54,999 bases of DNA from JAVBPR01 sp031549485 (lineage in GTDB: Bacteria > Bacillota > Clostridia > Oscillospirales > Feifaniaceae), in the NCBI GenBank assembly GCA_031549485.1, contig JAVBPR010000019.1, positions 1 to 54,999 on the forward strand. Reading direction: 5' to 3'. Positions 24,755 through 33,306 of the stretch are shown piece by piece. The translations under genes were made by a program, and so were the position numbers. Under the pieces are notes generated by a model. The model made no database searches. It saw only the letters and a program-made list of their open reading frames with translations, and was not told where the DNA came from. Numbering within the stretch: position 1 is the stretch's first letter; each line of letters begins with the position of its first letter.

Positions 24755-24995
24755 TTGTTCCGCCTACGGCGTCTGCTTAAATAGGCGCGGAGCGAATATT
24801 GGGAACGGAGAATCTCAGGAAGCAAATGCAATTTTGCTTGGCGAAGATAAATAATCGCGGGGCAATGAAGGCATCGCCCCCTATGGGAAAAAACGGCGTG
24901 CCGAGGTCGTCACACCCTGCGAAAAAGGGCGGCGGGGCGATGATTCGGGCTGAAATACTGCGGGGCGATGTGAGCATCGTCCCCTCCCGGCAAAT
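24755..24995 (-). repeat. Family A/B composite, full length
   Basis: A unit (CCGCCTACGGCGTCTGCTTA onwards) followed by the complete B part with three GGGGCGATG-type hairpins, opposite in orientation to the 18041 copy. No gene is seen from 24312 to 25101. Confidence 0.77.
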
Positions 24996-25056
24996 TTTTA
25001 TTTCTCGCGTTGCTTAAAACAGTCACTCTTTCGCGCGGCATTTCATATTGTTTCTT

Positions 25057-25092
25057 CCAAAATAAAAAGAGGGCTCATAATATGAGCCCTCT
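25057..25092 (-). terminator. Rho-independent terminator after secA
   Basis: A near-perfect palindromic stem AGAGGGCTCATA/TATGAGCCCTCT (25068-25092) is followed on the minus strand by TTTTTATTTT. It lies about 10 bases after the secA stop. Confidence 0.88.
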
Positions 25093-25101
25093 CGTTTTAT
25101 T

Positions 25102-27831
25102 TTACTGTCCGCAGCATTTTTTGTATTTTTTTCCGCTGCCGCAGGGGCACGGATCGTTTCTTCCTACCTTGTCGCCCGCATTGCGCACGGTCGAGCTGAC
25201 CGAGCCGTCGCCGCCGCGCGCTCCGTCGCCCGACGGCTTGAGGATTTCTTTACGCTCAAGGTCGGAATCGCGGCGGATATGCACTGTGTAAATCATATTT
25301 ACAACGTCTTCTTTAATTGATTCGGTCATGTTCTCAAAGATGTCGTAACTCTCGAATTTATACTCGACAACCGGATCTTTTTGCGCGTAACCGCGCAGAC
25401 CGATGCCGGCGCGAAGCTCATCCATATTGTCGATATGCTCCATCCAGTGGCGGTCGACGCACTGCAAAACAACGATGTTCTCGACCTCGCGCATATTTTC
25501 GCCGAACTCGGCTTCTTTCGCCTGATACGCAATTTCGGCCTTTTCGTAAAGCTCCGCTTTTATTATTTCAGGCGAGAGGTCTTCAAGCTCCTCGCGGGTG
25601 GTGTATCGGAGGTCGTCTTTTGTCAAAAACCTGCCTTCAAACATGAGGCGAAGGGTATCAAAATCATAATCGTCCGCCATCCTGCCGCCGCAGGTTTTGT
25701 CGACCGCGCTGTCGATAACGTCGTGCACCATTTTGAGGATAAATTCACGCAAAATGTCGCCGTCAAGCACTTTTCTGCGCTGGCCGTAAATAATTTTGCG
25801 CTGCTCGTTCATGACGTCGTCGTACTGCAAAACGTGTTTTCGAATATCAAAATTGCGGCCTTCAACGCGCTTTTGAGCAGCTTCAATCGAATTGCTGAGA
25901 ATTTTCGCCTCAATCGGCATATCCTCGTCTAAATTAAGCGCGGCGACAACGCCGGACATGCGGTCGCTGCCGAAAAGACGCATGAGATCGTCTTCAAGTG
26001 AGAGGTAAAAGCGGCTTTCACCGGGATCGCCCTGACGGCCGGAACGGCCGCGAAGCTGATTGTCGATACGGCGGGATTCGTGCCGCTCGGTGCCGAGGAT
26101 AAGAAGGCCGCCCGCAGCGCGGACTTCCTCCGCCTCGCTTTTAATCTGTTCCGAAAATTTTCGCTGAAGTGTTGCGAACTTCGCTCTCGCCTCCAAAATT
26201 TCGGCATCCGAAGTTTCGCCGTGGCCGGTAGCCTCGTCGATGAGCTTTTCGGAATATTCCTCTTTCCGCATCTGCTCTTTCGCGAGGTATTCGGAGTTTC
26301 CGCCGAGCAAAATATCGGTTCCGCGGCCCGCCATGTTTGTCGCAATAGTTACCGCGCCTTTTTTGCCCGCCTGCGCGATAATCTGCGCCTCTTTTTCATG
26401 CTGTTTTGCATTCAAAACCTGATGCGGAATGCCCATTTTAGAGAGCATTTTTGATAAAAATTCACTTTTTTCGATCGAAATTGTACCGACCAAAACCGGC
26501 TGACCTTTCGCGTGGGCTTCCTTAACCTCCTCGCAAACGGCGCGGAACTTGCCGATTTCGTTCCGGAAAACAACATCGGGATTATCGACCCTTACCATCG
26601 GGCGGTTTGTCGGGATTTCGACGACGTCGAGTTTGTAAATCTCGCGGAACTCGGGATCTTCGGTAAGCGCGGTTCCGGTCATGCCCGAAAGTTTGGCATA
26701 AAGGCGGAAATAGTTTTGGAATGTAATTGTGGCGAGGGTTTTGCTCTCGCTTTGAACCTTTACGCCCTCTTTAGCCTCGATAGCCTGGTGTAGGCCTTCG
26801 TTATAACGACGGCCAAACATAAGGCGGCCGGTAAATTCGTCAACAATGATGATTTCGCCTTCGCGGACGACATAGTCTACATCGCGCTTCATAAGCGCGT
26901 TTGCGCGCATCGCCTGATTTATATGGTGCATGATATCCGAGTTTTCAATATCGGTGATATTTTCCACACCGAAATATTTCTCGGCTTTTTCAACGCCGTT
27001 TGCGGTCAGCATGCAGCTACGCGCCTTTTCGTCGCAAACATAATCGCCGTCATACTCGTCTATTTCAAGTTTTTTATCGGTTTCAAGAACCTTGTTAAGG
27101 TGAAGGGTGCGGACAAAGCTATCAGCTTTTTTATAGAGATCGGAGGAGGAATCTCCCTTGCCCGAAATGATAAGCGGGGTGCGGGCTTCGTCGATAAGAA
27201 TCGAGTCGACCTCGTCGACAATGGCGAAATTATGGCCTCTTTGAACCATCTGCTCTTTGTAAATTACCATGTTGTCGCGCAGATAATCAAAGCCGAATTC
27301 GTTATTCGTGCCGTAGGTAATATCCGATAAATACGCCTCTTTGCGGTTTGCCGCCTCGCTGTGAATAACAAGGCCGACCGAGAGGCCGAGGAATTTATAA
27401 ACCTTACCCATCCACTCGCTGTCGCGCTTTGCGAGGTAATCATTGACCGTTACAACATGAACGCCGAGGCCCGAAAGCGCGTTGAGATAAGCGGGAAGGG
27501 TTGCGACAAGGGTTTTCCCCTCGCCGGTTCGCATTTCGGCGATTCGCCCTTGATGCAGGATTATTCCGCCGATGAGCTGAACCTGGAAGTGGCGCATACC
27601 GAGCACGCGGTCGGATGCTTCGCGAACGGTCGCAAATGCGTCGGGCAGAATATCGTCAAGCGTTTCGCCTGCGGCAAGCCGCGCTTTAAGCTCGGCGGTT
27701 TTGCCGCGCAGAGCGCTGTTTGACAGGTTTTTATATTCTTCTTCAAGTGCTTCGATTTTTTCGACAATCGGCATAATGCGCTTTACTTCTTTTGCGCTGT
27801 GATTTCCGAAAAGCTTTTCCAAAAATGACAT
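25102..27831 (-). CDS. secA: Preprotein translocase ATPase SecA
   Basis: SecA drives Sec-dependent export across the membrane. The 909 residues match the family. Features are Walker A RTGEGKTL (101-108), the DEAD-type VDEVDSILIDEARTPLIISG (about 210-229), the preprotein-crosslinking region, helicase motif VI around RGRSGRQGDPGESRFYLS (about 645), and a C-terminal zinc-binding tail NDPCPCGSGKKYKKCCG. The tail binds SecB in some bacteria but is common in Bacillota without SecB. The start has GGAAG upstream, with a family A repeat immediately before the leader. Overlapping minus or plus frames are shadows. Confidence 0.98.
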   Translation of the reverse strand: MSFLEKLFGNHSAKEVKRIMPIVEKIEALEEEYKNLSNSALRGKTAELKARLAAGETLDDILPDAFATVREASDRVLGMRHFQVQLIGGIILHQGRIAEMRTGEGKTLVATLPAYLNALSGLGVHVVTVNDYLAKRDSEWMGKVYKFLGLSVGLVIHSEAANRKEAYLSDITYGTNNEFGFDYLRDNMVIYKEQMVQRGHNFAIVDEVDSILIDEARTPLIISGKGDSSSDLYKKADSFVRTLHLNKVLETDKKLEIDEYDGDYVCDEKARSCMLTANGVEKAEKYFGVENITDIENSDIMHHINQAMRANALMKRDVDYVVREGEIIIVDEFTGRLMFGRRYNEGLHQAIEAKEGVKVQSESKTLATITFQNYFRLYAKLSGMTGTALTEDPEFREIYKLDVVEIPTNRPMVRVDNPDVVFRNEIGKFRAVCEEVKEAHAKGQPVLVGTISIEKSEFLSKMLSKMGIPHQVLNAKQHEKEAQIIAQAGKKGAVTIATNMAGRGTDILLGGNSEYLAKEQMRKEEYSEKLIDEATGHGETSDAEILEARAKFATLQRKFSEQIKSEAEEVRAAGGLLILGTERHESRRIDNQLRGRSGRQGDPGESRFYLSLEDDLMRLFGSDRMSGVVAALNLDEDMPIEAKILSNSIEAAQKRVEGRNFDIRKHVLQYDDVMNEQRKIIYGQRRKVLDGDILREFILKMVHDVIDSAVDKTCGGRMADDYDFDTLRLMFEGRFLTKDDLRYTTREELEDLSPEIIKAELYEKAEIAYQAKEAEFGENMREVENIVVLQCVDRHWMEHIDNMDELRAGIGLRGYAQKDPVVEYKFESYDIFENMTESIKEDVVNMIYTVHIRRDSDLERKEILKPSGDGARGGDGSVSSTVRNAGDKVGRNDPCPCGSGKKYKKCCGQ

Positions 27832-27844
27832 AAAAATCTTCCTT

Positions 27845-28130
27845 TTTATTCCTCCTACGGAGTCTGTTTAAACAGACGGGGCGAAAATGTTAGGAACGGC
27901 GAATCTTAGGAGGCAAGTTTTATTATAATTTCGAGGTTTTATTCCGCCTGCGGCGGCTGCTTAAGTTGGTGCGGCGAGATTGTTTACGCCGGCGAGTCTC
28001 AGGAAGCAAGTTGCTTATTGCCCGGCAAGAATCAGAAACGGCGAAACTTAGAGAACAAACATTTTAAGCAATGCAAGGTGAATTTTATTCAAAATAATCT
28101 GCATTTCCCGCGGAATCCGCCGCTTTTGCT
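27845..28130 (-). repeat. Family A copies and a degenerate family C copy between secA and trmL
   Basis: Two A units read on the minus strand (CCTCCTACGGAGTCTGTTTA at 27849; CCGCCTGCGGCGGCTGCTTA at 27944). A half C element begins at 28108 (CCGCGGAATCCGCCGC) but its other arms have decayed. The rest of the stretch shows nothing gene-like. Confidence 0.7.
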
Positions 28131-28190
28131 TTGTCTTACAACGCTCCTGCGCGGATTACATTTCCACATACTTGGGTAATTATAACATAA

Positions 28191-28219
28191 TTGAATAAAT
28201 ATTACGATAGTGTTATTAT
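28191..28219 (+). promoter_or_regulatory. Sigma-A promoter for trmL
   Basis: TTGAAT (28191-28196), a 17-bp spacer and TATTAT (28214-28219), 17 bases before the trmL ATG. Confidence 0.55.
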
Positions 28220-28236
28220 GAACGCGGGGTGAATTT

Positions 28237-28719
28237 ATGAACAGCGGAATTAACATAGTTTTGGTAGAGCCGGAGATACCGCAAAACACAGGAAATATCG
28301 CGCGGACATGTGCCGCGACGGGGGCAAAGCTTCATCTTGTGCGGCCGCTCGGCTTTGAGATAGACGACAGAAAATTAAAACGTGCGGGACTTGATTACTG
28401 GCACCTTCTCGATATAGCTTATTACGATGATCTCGCGGATTTTCTCGCAAAAACTGCGGGCGGAAAATATTATCCCGTTTCGACAAAAGCGGCAAAAAGC
28501 TACGCCGAGACCGAGTTCGTGCCGGGCGGATATTTGATTTTCGGCAAGGAAACCAAGGGGCTGCCGGAGGATTTTATAAAAGGGCATCTTGAAAGCGCGG
28601 TGCGAATTCCGATGAAAGAGGAGGCACGCAGCCTAAACCTCTCGAACTCGGTCGCGATAATCGCCTATGAAGCGCTGCGGCAGCAGGGCTTTCCGGGACT
28701 GAAGGCGGTTAATAATTGA
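28237..28719 (+). CDS. trmL: tRNA (cytidine/uridine34-2'-O)-methyltransferase TrmL
   Basis: TrmL (YibK) methylates the 2'-OH of the wobble base in leucine tRNAs. The 160 residues are the usual length for this minimal SPOUT enzyme. Signatures are IVLVEPEIPQNTGNIARTCA (about residues 5-24), the SAM-knot FGKETKGLPE (about 99-108) and NLSNSVAIIAYEALRQQGF near the C-terminus. The start has GGGGTGA upstream. The final AVNN and the TGA stop lie at the start of a family D heptamer array, so the stop codon is provided by the repeat. Confidence 0.95.
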   Translation: MNSGINIVLVEPEIPQNTGNIARTCAATGAKLHLVRPLGFEIDDRKLKRAGLDYWHLLDIAYYDDLADFLAKTAGGKYYPVSTKAAKSYAETEFVPGGYLIFGKETKGLPEDFIKGHLESAVRIPMKEEARSLNLSNSVAIIAYEALRQQGFPGLKAVNN

Positions 28720-28832
28720 CAATGGACAATTGACAATTATGGAAGCCGGCATTGCCGGCATTGATTGGTTGACAGATAACAGTTAACAGATAACAGTGAA
28801 CAGTTGAGGAAGTCGGCTTTCGCCGACTTTGA
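28711..28832 (+). repeat. Family D double element at the trmL 3' end
   Basis: GACAATT units (28711-28739), hairpin AAGCCGGCATTGCCGGC, then AACAG-type units (28768-28806) and the hairpin AAGTCGGC/GCCGACTT. In gene orientation it would terminate trmL. It includes the trmL TGA stop. Confidence 0.85.
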
Positions 28833-28863
28833 TAAAAGAAATGCGGGAAAAGCTTGAAACGGC

Positions 28864-28943
28864 CGCGGAACAGGGCGAACACGGTTCGCCCGTGGGCGGC
28901 GGAAAGCCGCCCGAATCGCCGCATATATGCGGCGGGTTCCGCG
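28864..28943 (+). repeat. Family C cloverleaf, near-identical to the copy at 15151
   Basis: Outer stem CGCGGAAC/GTTCCGCG. Arm 1 is GGGCGAAC/GTTCGCCC, arm 2 is GGGCGGC/GCCGCCC and arm 3 is GCCGCATATATGCGGC. It follows the family D element directly. Confidence 0.88.
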
Positions 28944-29039
28944 AAAGCCTTGGAAAAAGCGGCTTGGTAAAACGCGATTTTACCGTTCGATTAAACGCAG
29001 ATTCCTAAGATTTTCCGTTTTGAATATTATCAATAAACA

Positions 29040-29430
29040 TATTTAAGCAGGCTCCGTAAGAGGAATAAAAATCTGGTAGGGATCGATGTCCAAATCGCCC
29101 CGCAGCTATTCCGCCCGATTGTGCGTCCCGCCGTCCTTTTTTGTAGGGCGTGACGACCTCGGCACGCCTTTTTTCTCGCAGGGGGTGATGCCTTCGCCGC
29201 CCCGAAACTCCTTATCTTTGCTAAGCAAAAATACACTTTTTTGCGGAGATTTGCCGTTCCTAATATTCTCGCCGCGCCCGCTCAAGCGGACGCCGCAGGC
29301 GGAATAAAAAGCAGATTCCTCGCACGTCTTTTCATCGAGGCAAGCTTAATCAAATTTGCTTTAAGAGATTCTTCGTTCTCATTACTCTCGCCGAGCCCAT
29401 TTAAGCAGACTCCGTAGGAGGAATAAAAAG
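29040..29430 (+). repeat. Family A ends and an A/B composite
   Basis: An A end at about 29040, a full A/B unit at about 29072-29307 (A end GACGCCGCAGGCGGAATAAA) and another A end at about 29395-29428 (GACTCCGTAGGAGGAATAAA). All read on the plus strand towards sdpR. Confidence 0.72.
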
Positions 29431-29459
29431 GCGCTGCAAAAAAATATTTTGCAATGATA

Positions 29460-29516
29460 TTGACAAGAAAAACGGAAAAGAATATATTGTGATTAGATAG
29501 TTAGACAATCATCTAA
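29460..29516 (+). promoter_or_regulatory. Consensus promoter with a palindromic operator, upstream of sdpR
   Basis: TTGACA (29460-29465), a 17-bp spacer and TATATT (29483-29488) make a near-perfect vegetative promoter. TTAGAT (29493-29498) and ATCTAA (29511-29516) form an inverted repeat just downstream, the kind of site ArsR/SdpR proteins bind. The next gene, sdpR, is 470 bases on, with a cloverleaf and a family D element between. Confidence 0.55.
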
Positions 29517-29710
29517 ATAACTGGTTTGCATTAGAGCATGCCTTAAGCGCACTGATTTAATGATGAAGAAGCCGACGCGTAAAATCGAAGAAGACGGCAA
29601 TTAAAACTGGAGAAGTCAACGCGTGACTACGAAGGGATTACAATTAACACCGGGGCAATCGATGCAAAAAGGCGAAGAAACTGGCCGGGATCCCCGCATG
29701 ACCTCATCTT

Positions 29711-29788
29711 CGCGGAATCCGCCGCAGTTGCTGCGTTCGGGCGGCTTTCTGCCGCCTGCGGGCGAACCGTGTTCACCCCGCTTCCGCG
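29711..29788 (-). repeat. Family C cloverleaf in the sdpR leader
   Basis: Outer stem CGCGGAA (29711-29717) with TTCCGCG (29782-29788). Arm 2 is GGCGGC/GCCGCC, arm 3 is CGCAG/CTGCG, and arm 1 pairs with one C-A mismatch. Confidence 0.8.
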
Positions 29789-29917
29789 CAAATAGACAAT
29801 AAACGAAAAACGAATTTTCATTAAATCAAAGCAAGCTATGCCGAGATTTACAACTATTTCGTGTACACAAAATCAAAACCAGCGGCGCAAAGCGAAACAA
29901 CTATTCGCAATTTGCTA

Positions 29918-29975
29918 AATCAAAGCCGGCGAAGCCGGCTACCACAATTGTCAATTGCAAATTGCCTAAAGGGGA
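29918..29975 (-). repeat. Family D element before sdpR
   Basis: The hairpin AAAGCCGGC/GCCGGCT (29922-29940) is followed by TGTCAATTGC units, so it is in the minus orientation. It ends just before a GGGGAGGAATAAAAAATG sequence, which is the sdpR ribosome binding site and looks like the tail of a family A element. Confidence 0.7.
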
Positions 29976-29985
29976 GGAATAAAAA

Positions 29986-30267
29986 ATGGATTCATGGTCT
30001 GCAATGGCGGATCCGACAAGAAGAAAAATCTTAGAGCTTCTAAGCAAAGGAGATTTGTCAGCAGGGGAAATCGCGGATAATTTCGATATGGCAAAACCCT
30101 CGATAAGCCACCATCTCAGCGTGCTGAAAAACGCGGGATTGATAGACGGGGAGAAAAAAGGGCAAAATATAATTTATACCCTTAACACCTCGGTGTTTGA
30201 GGAAATTTTGCTGCTTTTTCGAAACTTGATGAAAAGCAGAAAAGAGGAGAATTTCGATGAAGAATAA
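29986..30267 (+). CDS. sdpR: SdpR-type ArsR-family repressor
   Basis: This 93-residue winged-helix protein has an ArsR-fold helix-turn-helix: ADPTRRKILELLSKGDLSAG, then EIADNFDMAKPSISHHLSVLKNAG (about residues 25-48), and a wing near GEKKGQNIIYTLN. There are no metal-binding cysteines. It overlaps the next gene by 11 bases. In Bacillus subtilis, SdpR is the autorepressor paired with the SdpI immunity and signalling protein. The ribosome binding site GGGGAGGAAT matches the end of a family A repeat. Binding to the palindrome at 29493-29516 is likely but not shown. Confidence 0.88.
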   Translation: MDSWSAMADPTRRKILELLSKGDLSAGEIADNFDMAKPSISHHLSVLKNAGLIDGEKKGQNIIYTLNTSVFEEILLLFRNLMKSRKEENFDEE

Positions 30268-30952
30268 AGCGCATTTAGTTTATCTTATAATTGCCGTTTT
30301 GAATTTTGCCGCGCTTTTGCTTGTTGTGCTGAAACTGCCCGATATTGTGGCTATTCACGCAAATTATAATATGCAAATCGACGGCTACGGCAGCAAATGG
30401 TGGATTCTCGGATTCGGGCTTTTGCCAATCGCGCTTGCATTTTGCGGCAATCTTATCGAGCGCGCGGTCCGCGGAAACGAAAAGGTCGGAAAAATTGCTT
30501 TTGGCGTGATTTTGCTTTTTATCACCGCGCTTTCCTGGATTGGCGTTTTGATGGCATTTCTCGGCATGGCGCCGCCCGAACAGACGGCAAATATCCCGCT
30601 TGATTCAATTTTAATTCTTCCGATCGGGCTTCTTCTTATGGTGCTGAGTAATTTCTACGGAAAGCTGAAGCGCAATCCGTATTTCGGGATTCGCATTCCC
30701 GCTACGCTGCGGAGCGACGAAGTCTGGCGCAAAGCACATCGGCTCGGCGGTTATACCGGAGTTATCGGCGGATTCTTAATGTGCCTCGGGGCAGGACTTT
30801 CGTTCCTATTCAAAAATCCCGCATTTTCGCTTTGGGGGCTTGGGCTCGGGATGGTCGGCGTCGCCGTAATTCCGATAGTTTACGCCCTTTGGCTCGGGCA
30901 CAAAGAAAAAATTAGCGGCGCGCCGATCGACAAATCGCCGTTTGATTATTAA
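30257..30952 (+). CDS. sdpI: SdpI-family immunity/signalling membrane protein
   Basis: This 231-residue protein has six likely transmembrane helices. The N-terminal DUF1648 part (LPDIVAIHANYNMQIDGYGS at about residues 26-45) and the SdpI motif RNPYFGIRIPATLRSDEVWR (about 138-157) define the family. In B. subtilis SdpI confers resistance to the SdpC toxin and, when occupied, captures SdpR at the membrane. Here sdpA/B/C are not linked, so this is an orphan pair that may sense a foreign toxin or simply regulate itself. The terminator at 30969 ends the unit. Confidence 0.9.
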   Translation: MKNKAHLVYLIIAVLNFAALLLVVLKLPDIVAIHANYNMQIDGYGSKWWILGFGLLPIALAFCGNLIERAVRGNEKVGKIAFGVILLFITALSWIGVLMAFLGMAPPEQTANIPLDSILILPIGLLLMVLSNFYGKLKRNPYFGIRIPATLRSDEVWRKAHRLGGYTGVIGGFLMCLGAGLSFLFKNPAFSLWGLGLGMVGVAVIPIVYALWLGHKEKISGAPIDKSPFDY

Positions 30953-30968
30953 AAATTGATATTTATTC

Positions 30969-31003
30969 AAACACCGCTCCCTTGGAAGCGGTGTTTGATT
31001 TTA
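30969..31003 (+). terminator. Rho-independent terminator after sdpRI
   Basis: A 10-bp stem AAACACCGCT (30969-30978) with AGCGGTGTTT (30987-30996) is followed by GATTTTA. Confidence 0.82.
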
Positions 31004-31004
31004 T

Positions 31005-31070
31005 AGGGAACGACGACCTCGGCGCTCCGGTTTTTCCCGTAGGGGGCGATGCCCACATCGTCCCGTCTCT
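31005..31070 (+). repeat. Family B copy
   Basis: A GGAACGACGACCTCGGCGCTCC unit followed by GGGGGCGATGCCCACATCG, placed between the sdpI terminator and the yfcE-like gene. Confidence 0.7.
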
Positions 31071-31124
31071 CGTGCTATCAAAATATGGCTTCCATTTGAG
31101 TAAACATAAAGCCTCCAAAACCCG

Positions 31125-31589
31125 CTATACTTCAATCGTATTGCAAAAGATATAGTTTTCGCCGATGTCGATTACGCCGTACCTTTTTCCGCCGCTTCGC
31201 GGCTCTGAAATCGAGCCGGGATTTAAAAGATAAATTCCGTTTTCATATTTATTATACGGCGTGTGCGTATGCCCGAATAGGGCTATGTCTGCGCCTTTTT
31301 CTTTAGCGGTTTTGATAAGATTTCCGGTGCCGCCCTTTACCCCGAAAAGGTGTCCGTGGCAGATAAATATTTTTTTACCGCCGAGAGTTATAAAAAGCTC
31401 GTCCGGCGCGGCGCCTGCGAAGTCGCAGTTGCCGCGGACGGAAAAAACAGGGATAGGCAGCTCTGAAAAACAGTCGATATCCCGCGCGTTATCGCCGAGG
31501 TGAATTAAGGCGGCGGCCTTCTGCGAAGCCGCCGCTTTTTTCATATCATATATTTTTTGATGCGAATCACTGAAAACAAGTATCCTCAT
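31125..31589 (-). CDS. YfcE/MJ0936-type metallophosphoesterase
   Basis: This 154-residue calcineurin-like phosphoesterase has the metal-binding motifs in order: FSDSH (about residues 6-10), HLGDNARD (about 31-38), RGNCD (about 52-56), ICHGH (about 74-78) and FGHTHTP (about 103-109). Relatives hydrolyse phosphodiesters in vitro; the natural substrate is unknown. The start codon at 31589 follows AGGAGGAATAAA directly, and that ribosome binding site is the end of a family A repeat. So the translation start of this gene depends on a repeat copy. Confidence 0.92.
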   Translation of the reverse strand: MRILVFSDSHQKIYDMKKAAASQKAAALIHLGDNARDIDCFSELPIPVFSVRGNCDFAGAAPDELFITLGGKKIFICHGHLFGVKGGTGNLIKTAKEKGADIALFGHTHTPYNKYENGIYLLNPGSISEPRSGGKRYGVIDIGENYIFCNTIEV

Positions 31590-31760
31590 TTTATTCCTCC
31601 TACGGAGTCTGCTTAAATAGGTGAGGGGGGGTATTAAGAACGAAAAATCCGATATAGAAAGGTGATTTTGGCTTTTTATTCCGCTTACGGTTTTTATTCC
31701 TCCTACGGAGTCTGCTTAAATGGGTTAGGTGAGAGTATTGAAAAAGAAGAATCTCTTAAA
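31590..31760 (-). repeat. Family A copies at the yfcE-like start
   Basis: The first copy (CCTCCTACGGAGTCTGCTTA, 31597-31616) abuts the ATG and gives it its AGGAGG. A second, nearly identical copy begins at about 31697. Confidence 0.8.
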
Positions 31761-31865
31761 GCAAATTTGATTTGGCGAGGCAAGAGTTTGGAAACGAAAT
31801 CTACGGCGCTTAGGATTGTTAAGCAAGCCTAAACAAGTTATATTTGTAGTAACCTTTATTTCACA

Positions 31866-31942
31866 CGCGGAATCCGCCGCGTTTCCGGCGTTTGGGCGGC
31901 ACTCCGCCGCCCGCGGGCAAATTACATTCGCCCCATTCCGCG
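31866..31942 (-). repeat. Family C cloverleaf
   Basis: Outer stem CGCGGAAT (31866-31873) with ATTCCGCG (31935-31942). Arm 2 is GGGCGGC/GCCGCCC. Arm 3 is shortened to GCCG/CGGC. Arm 1 has one mismatch. Confidence 0.82.
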
Positions 31943-31977
31943 GAAAGCAACCGAGACATCTTCTGAACTAATATCTT

Positions 31978-32220
31978 ATTTAATCCGCCTACGGCGGTTG
32001 CTTAAATAAGAATGGCTGGGGTGTTGGGAAGGTCAGTCCGGTAAAAAATTGTATTTTGGATAGCGAAGAAAAATCGATGAGGGGCGATGTGGGCATCGCC
32101 CCCTACGGGAAAAAACGGCGTGCCGAGGTCGTCACGCCCTACGGAAAAGGGCGGCGGATCGATATGGGCAGCGCCCACTACCAGTGAAATTTTTTATTCT
32201 TCTTACGGAGCCTGCTTAAA
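31978..32220 (-). repeat. Family A/B composite, partly decayed
   Basis: A unit CCGCCTACGGCGGTTGCTTA (about 31983), then GGGGCGATGTGGGCATCGCC and GGCGTGCCGAGGTCGTCACG units (32081-32145). A further A end (CTTCTTACGGAGCCTGCTTA) lies at about 32199. Confidence 0.68.
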
Positions 32221-32318
32221 TAGAGTGGTTGATAATAGTCAAAACGGAAAACATTAGGAAACAAGTGCATCAGAACGGTAAAAATCGCGTTTTACCAAGC
32301 CGCTCTTTTCAAGGCTTT

Positions 32319-32393
32319 CGCGGAATAGGCGAGCCTTGCTCGCCGTGCCGGCGACGAGAGCCGCCGGCAGCCGCTTCTGCGGCGGATTCCGCG
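32319..32393 (+). repeat. Family C cloverleaf, AGGCGAGC subtype
   Basis: Outer stem CGCGGAAT (32319-32326) with ATTCCGCG (32386-32393). Arm 1 is GGCGAGC/GCTCGCC, arm 2 is GCCGGCG/CGCCGGC and arm 3 is GCCGC/GCGGC. Confidence 0.87.
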
Positions 32394-32429
32394 ACATTCT
32401 TTGCCTATGCCCTGCGTTTCTTTTTGGTT

Positions 32430-32524
32430 AAAGTCGGCGAAAGCCGACTTCCGCAACTGTTAACTTTTAACTAAATCAAGGCCGACGAAGTCGGCTTCCA
32501 AAATTGTCAACTATCAATTATTCA
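32430..32524 (-). repeat. Family D double element at the end of the gene at 32522
   Basis: Read on the minus strand: TTGATAG/TTGACAA units directly after the TGA stop, hairpin GAAGCCGACTTCGTCGGC, TTAAAAG/TTAACAG units, then AAGTCGGCTTTCGCCGACTT. It is in gene orientation and would serve as terminator. No gene is seen between 31590 and 32521. Confidence 0.82.
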
Positions 32525-33247
32525 AAATCTAAAAAACGAATCGGCCTGTTCCGCATCGCTGACGCTAAGGGTTTCGGCGCTGTAAACAACCTCGCCGCCG
32601 CTTTTCGTCTCGGCTTTCAAAATCACGCCGTAATGCAAAGAAATATAATAAGAATCTTTTTGCCCGACCTCACTTTGGTCATATTCGACATAAAGACAGG
32701 TTTTGCTGTCTACAATACGAATTTCGGCAAGCGTTACTGCAGAGGCGGGAGCGTTAAGAAAATAATCAAGATCGGTAAAGCCCATCACCGCTTCGGGCTT
32801 ATATTGTTCGGAATAGGAGGCTGTGCGGGACGCGCCGGAGCTTACTTTGCTGTAAACGCGGGATCCGTTAAAAATAACGGTGCGGAGAGTTTCGCCTGCG
32901 GCGCTTTGAACTTCCGCACGGAACTTGCTTCCGCGTTTGCGGTAAATTCCGATTCGCGTGGTGGTGGAAGCGCCGCTGTATAGTGTGCGTTTACAAGACC
33001 AAAACATATTTTCCGGCTTTTTTATGCTCGCGATTATCGCGCGCGCATTTTCCTTGCCGATTTCGGGAACCGAAAGGGTCCCGTCCTCCTCACGGAACAG
33101 GACGGGGTTTTCCGAAAACTCGCCCTCCGGCATAATCACAAACTGCGGCGGCTGCTCGTTGCCGAGCGATTTTGAGATAATTATGTATGCGGCGGCAAAT
33201 GCGGAGGCTACTAAGATAAATATTAAAATATTTTTTAATTGTTTCAT
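32522..33247 (-). CDS. Membrane-anchored exported protein of unknown function
   Basis: This 241-residue protein starts behind CCGGAGGTAATT. A single hydrophobic helix (about residues 7-26, IFILVASAFAAAYIII) would anchor it or act as an uncleaved signal. The rest is extracytoplasmic with alternating beta strands (TTTRIGIYRKRGSKFRAEVQ, ETLRTVIFNGSRVYSK, KTCLYVEYDQ). The pattern recalls LolA/RsiM-type lipoprotein-carrier folds found in Bacillota, but that is a weak resemblance. No catalytic motif is apparent. The stop codon is followed at once by a family D element. Confidence 0.65.
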   Translation of the reverse strand: MKQLKNILIFILVASAFAAAYIIISKSLGNEQPPQFVIMPEGEFSENPVLFREEDGTLSVPEIGKENARAIIASIKKPENMFWSCKRTLYSGASTTTRIGIYRKRGSKFRAEVQSAAGETLRTVIFNGSRVYSKVSSGASRTASYSEQYKPEAVMGFTDLDYFLNAPASAVTLAEIRIVDSKTCLYVEYDQSEVGQKDSYYISLHYGVILKAETKSGGEVVYSAETLSVSDAEQADSFFRF

Positions 33248-33306
33248 AATTACCTCCGGTGATAATTGAAAATATCGATAGACGCGGGCGCACGGCGGTT
33301 GATTTA

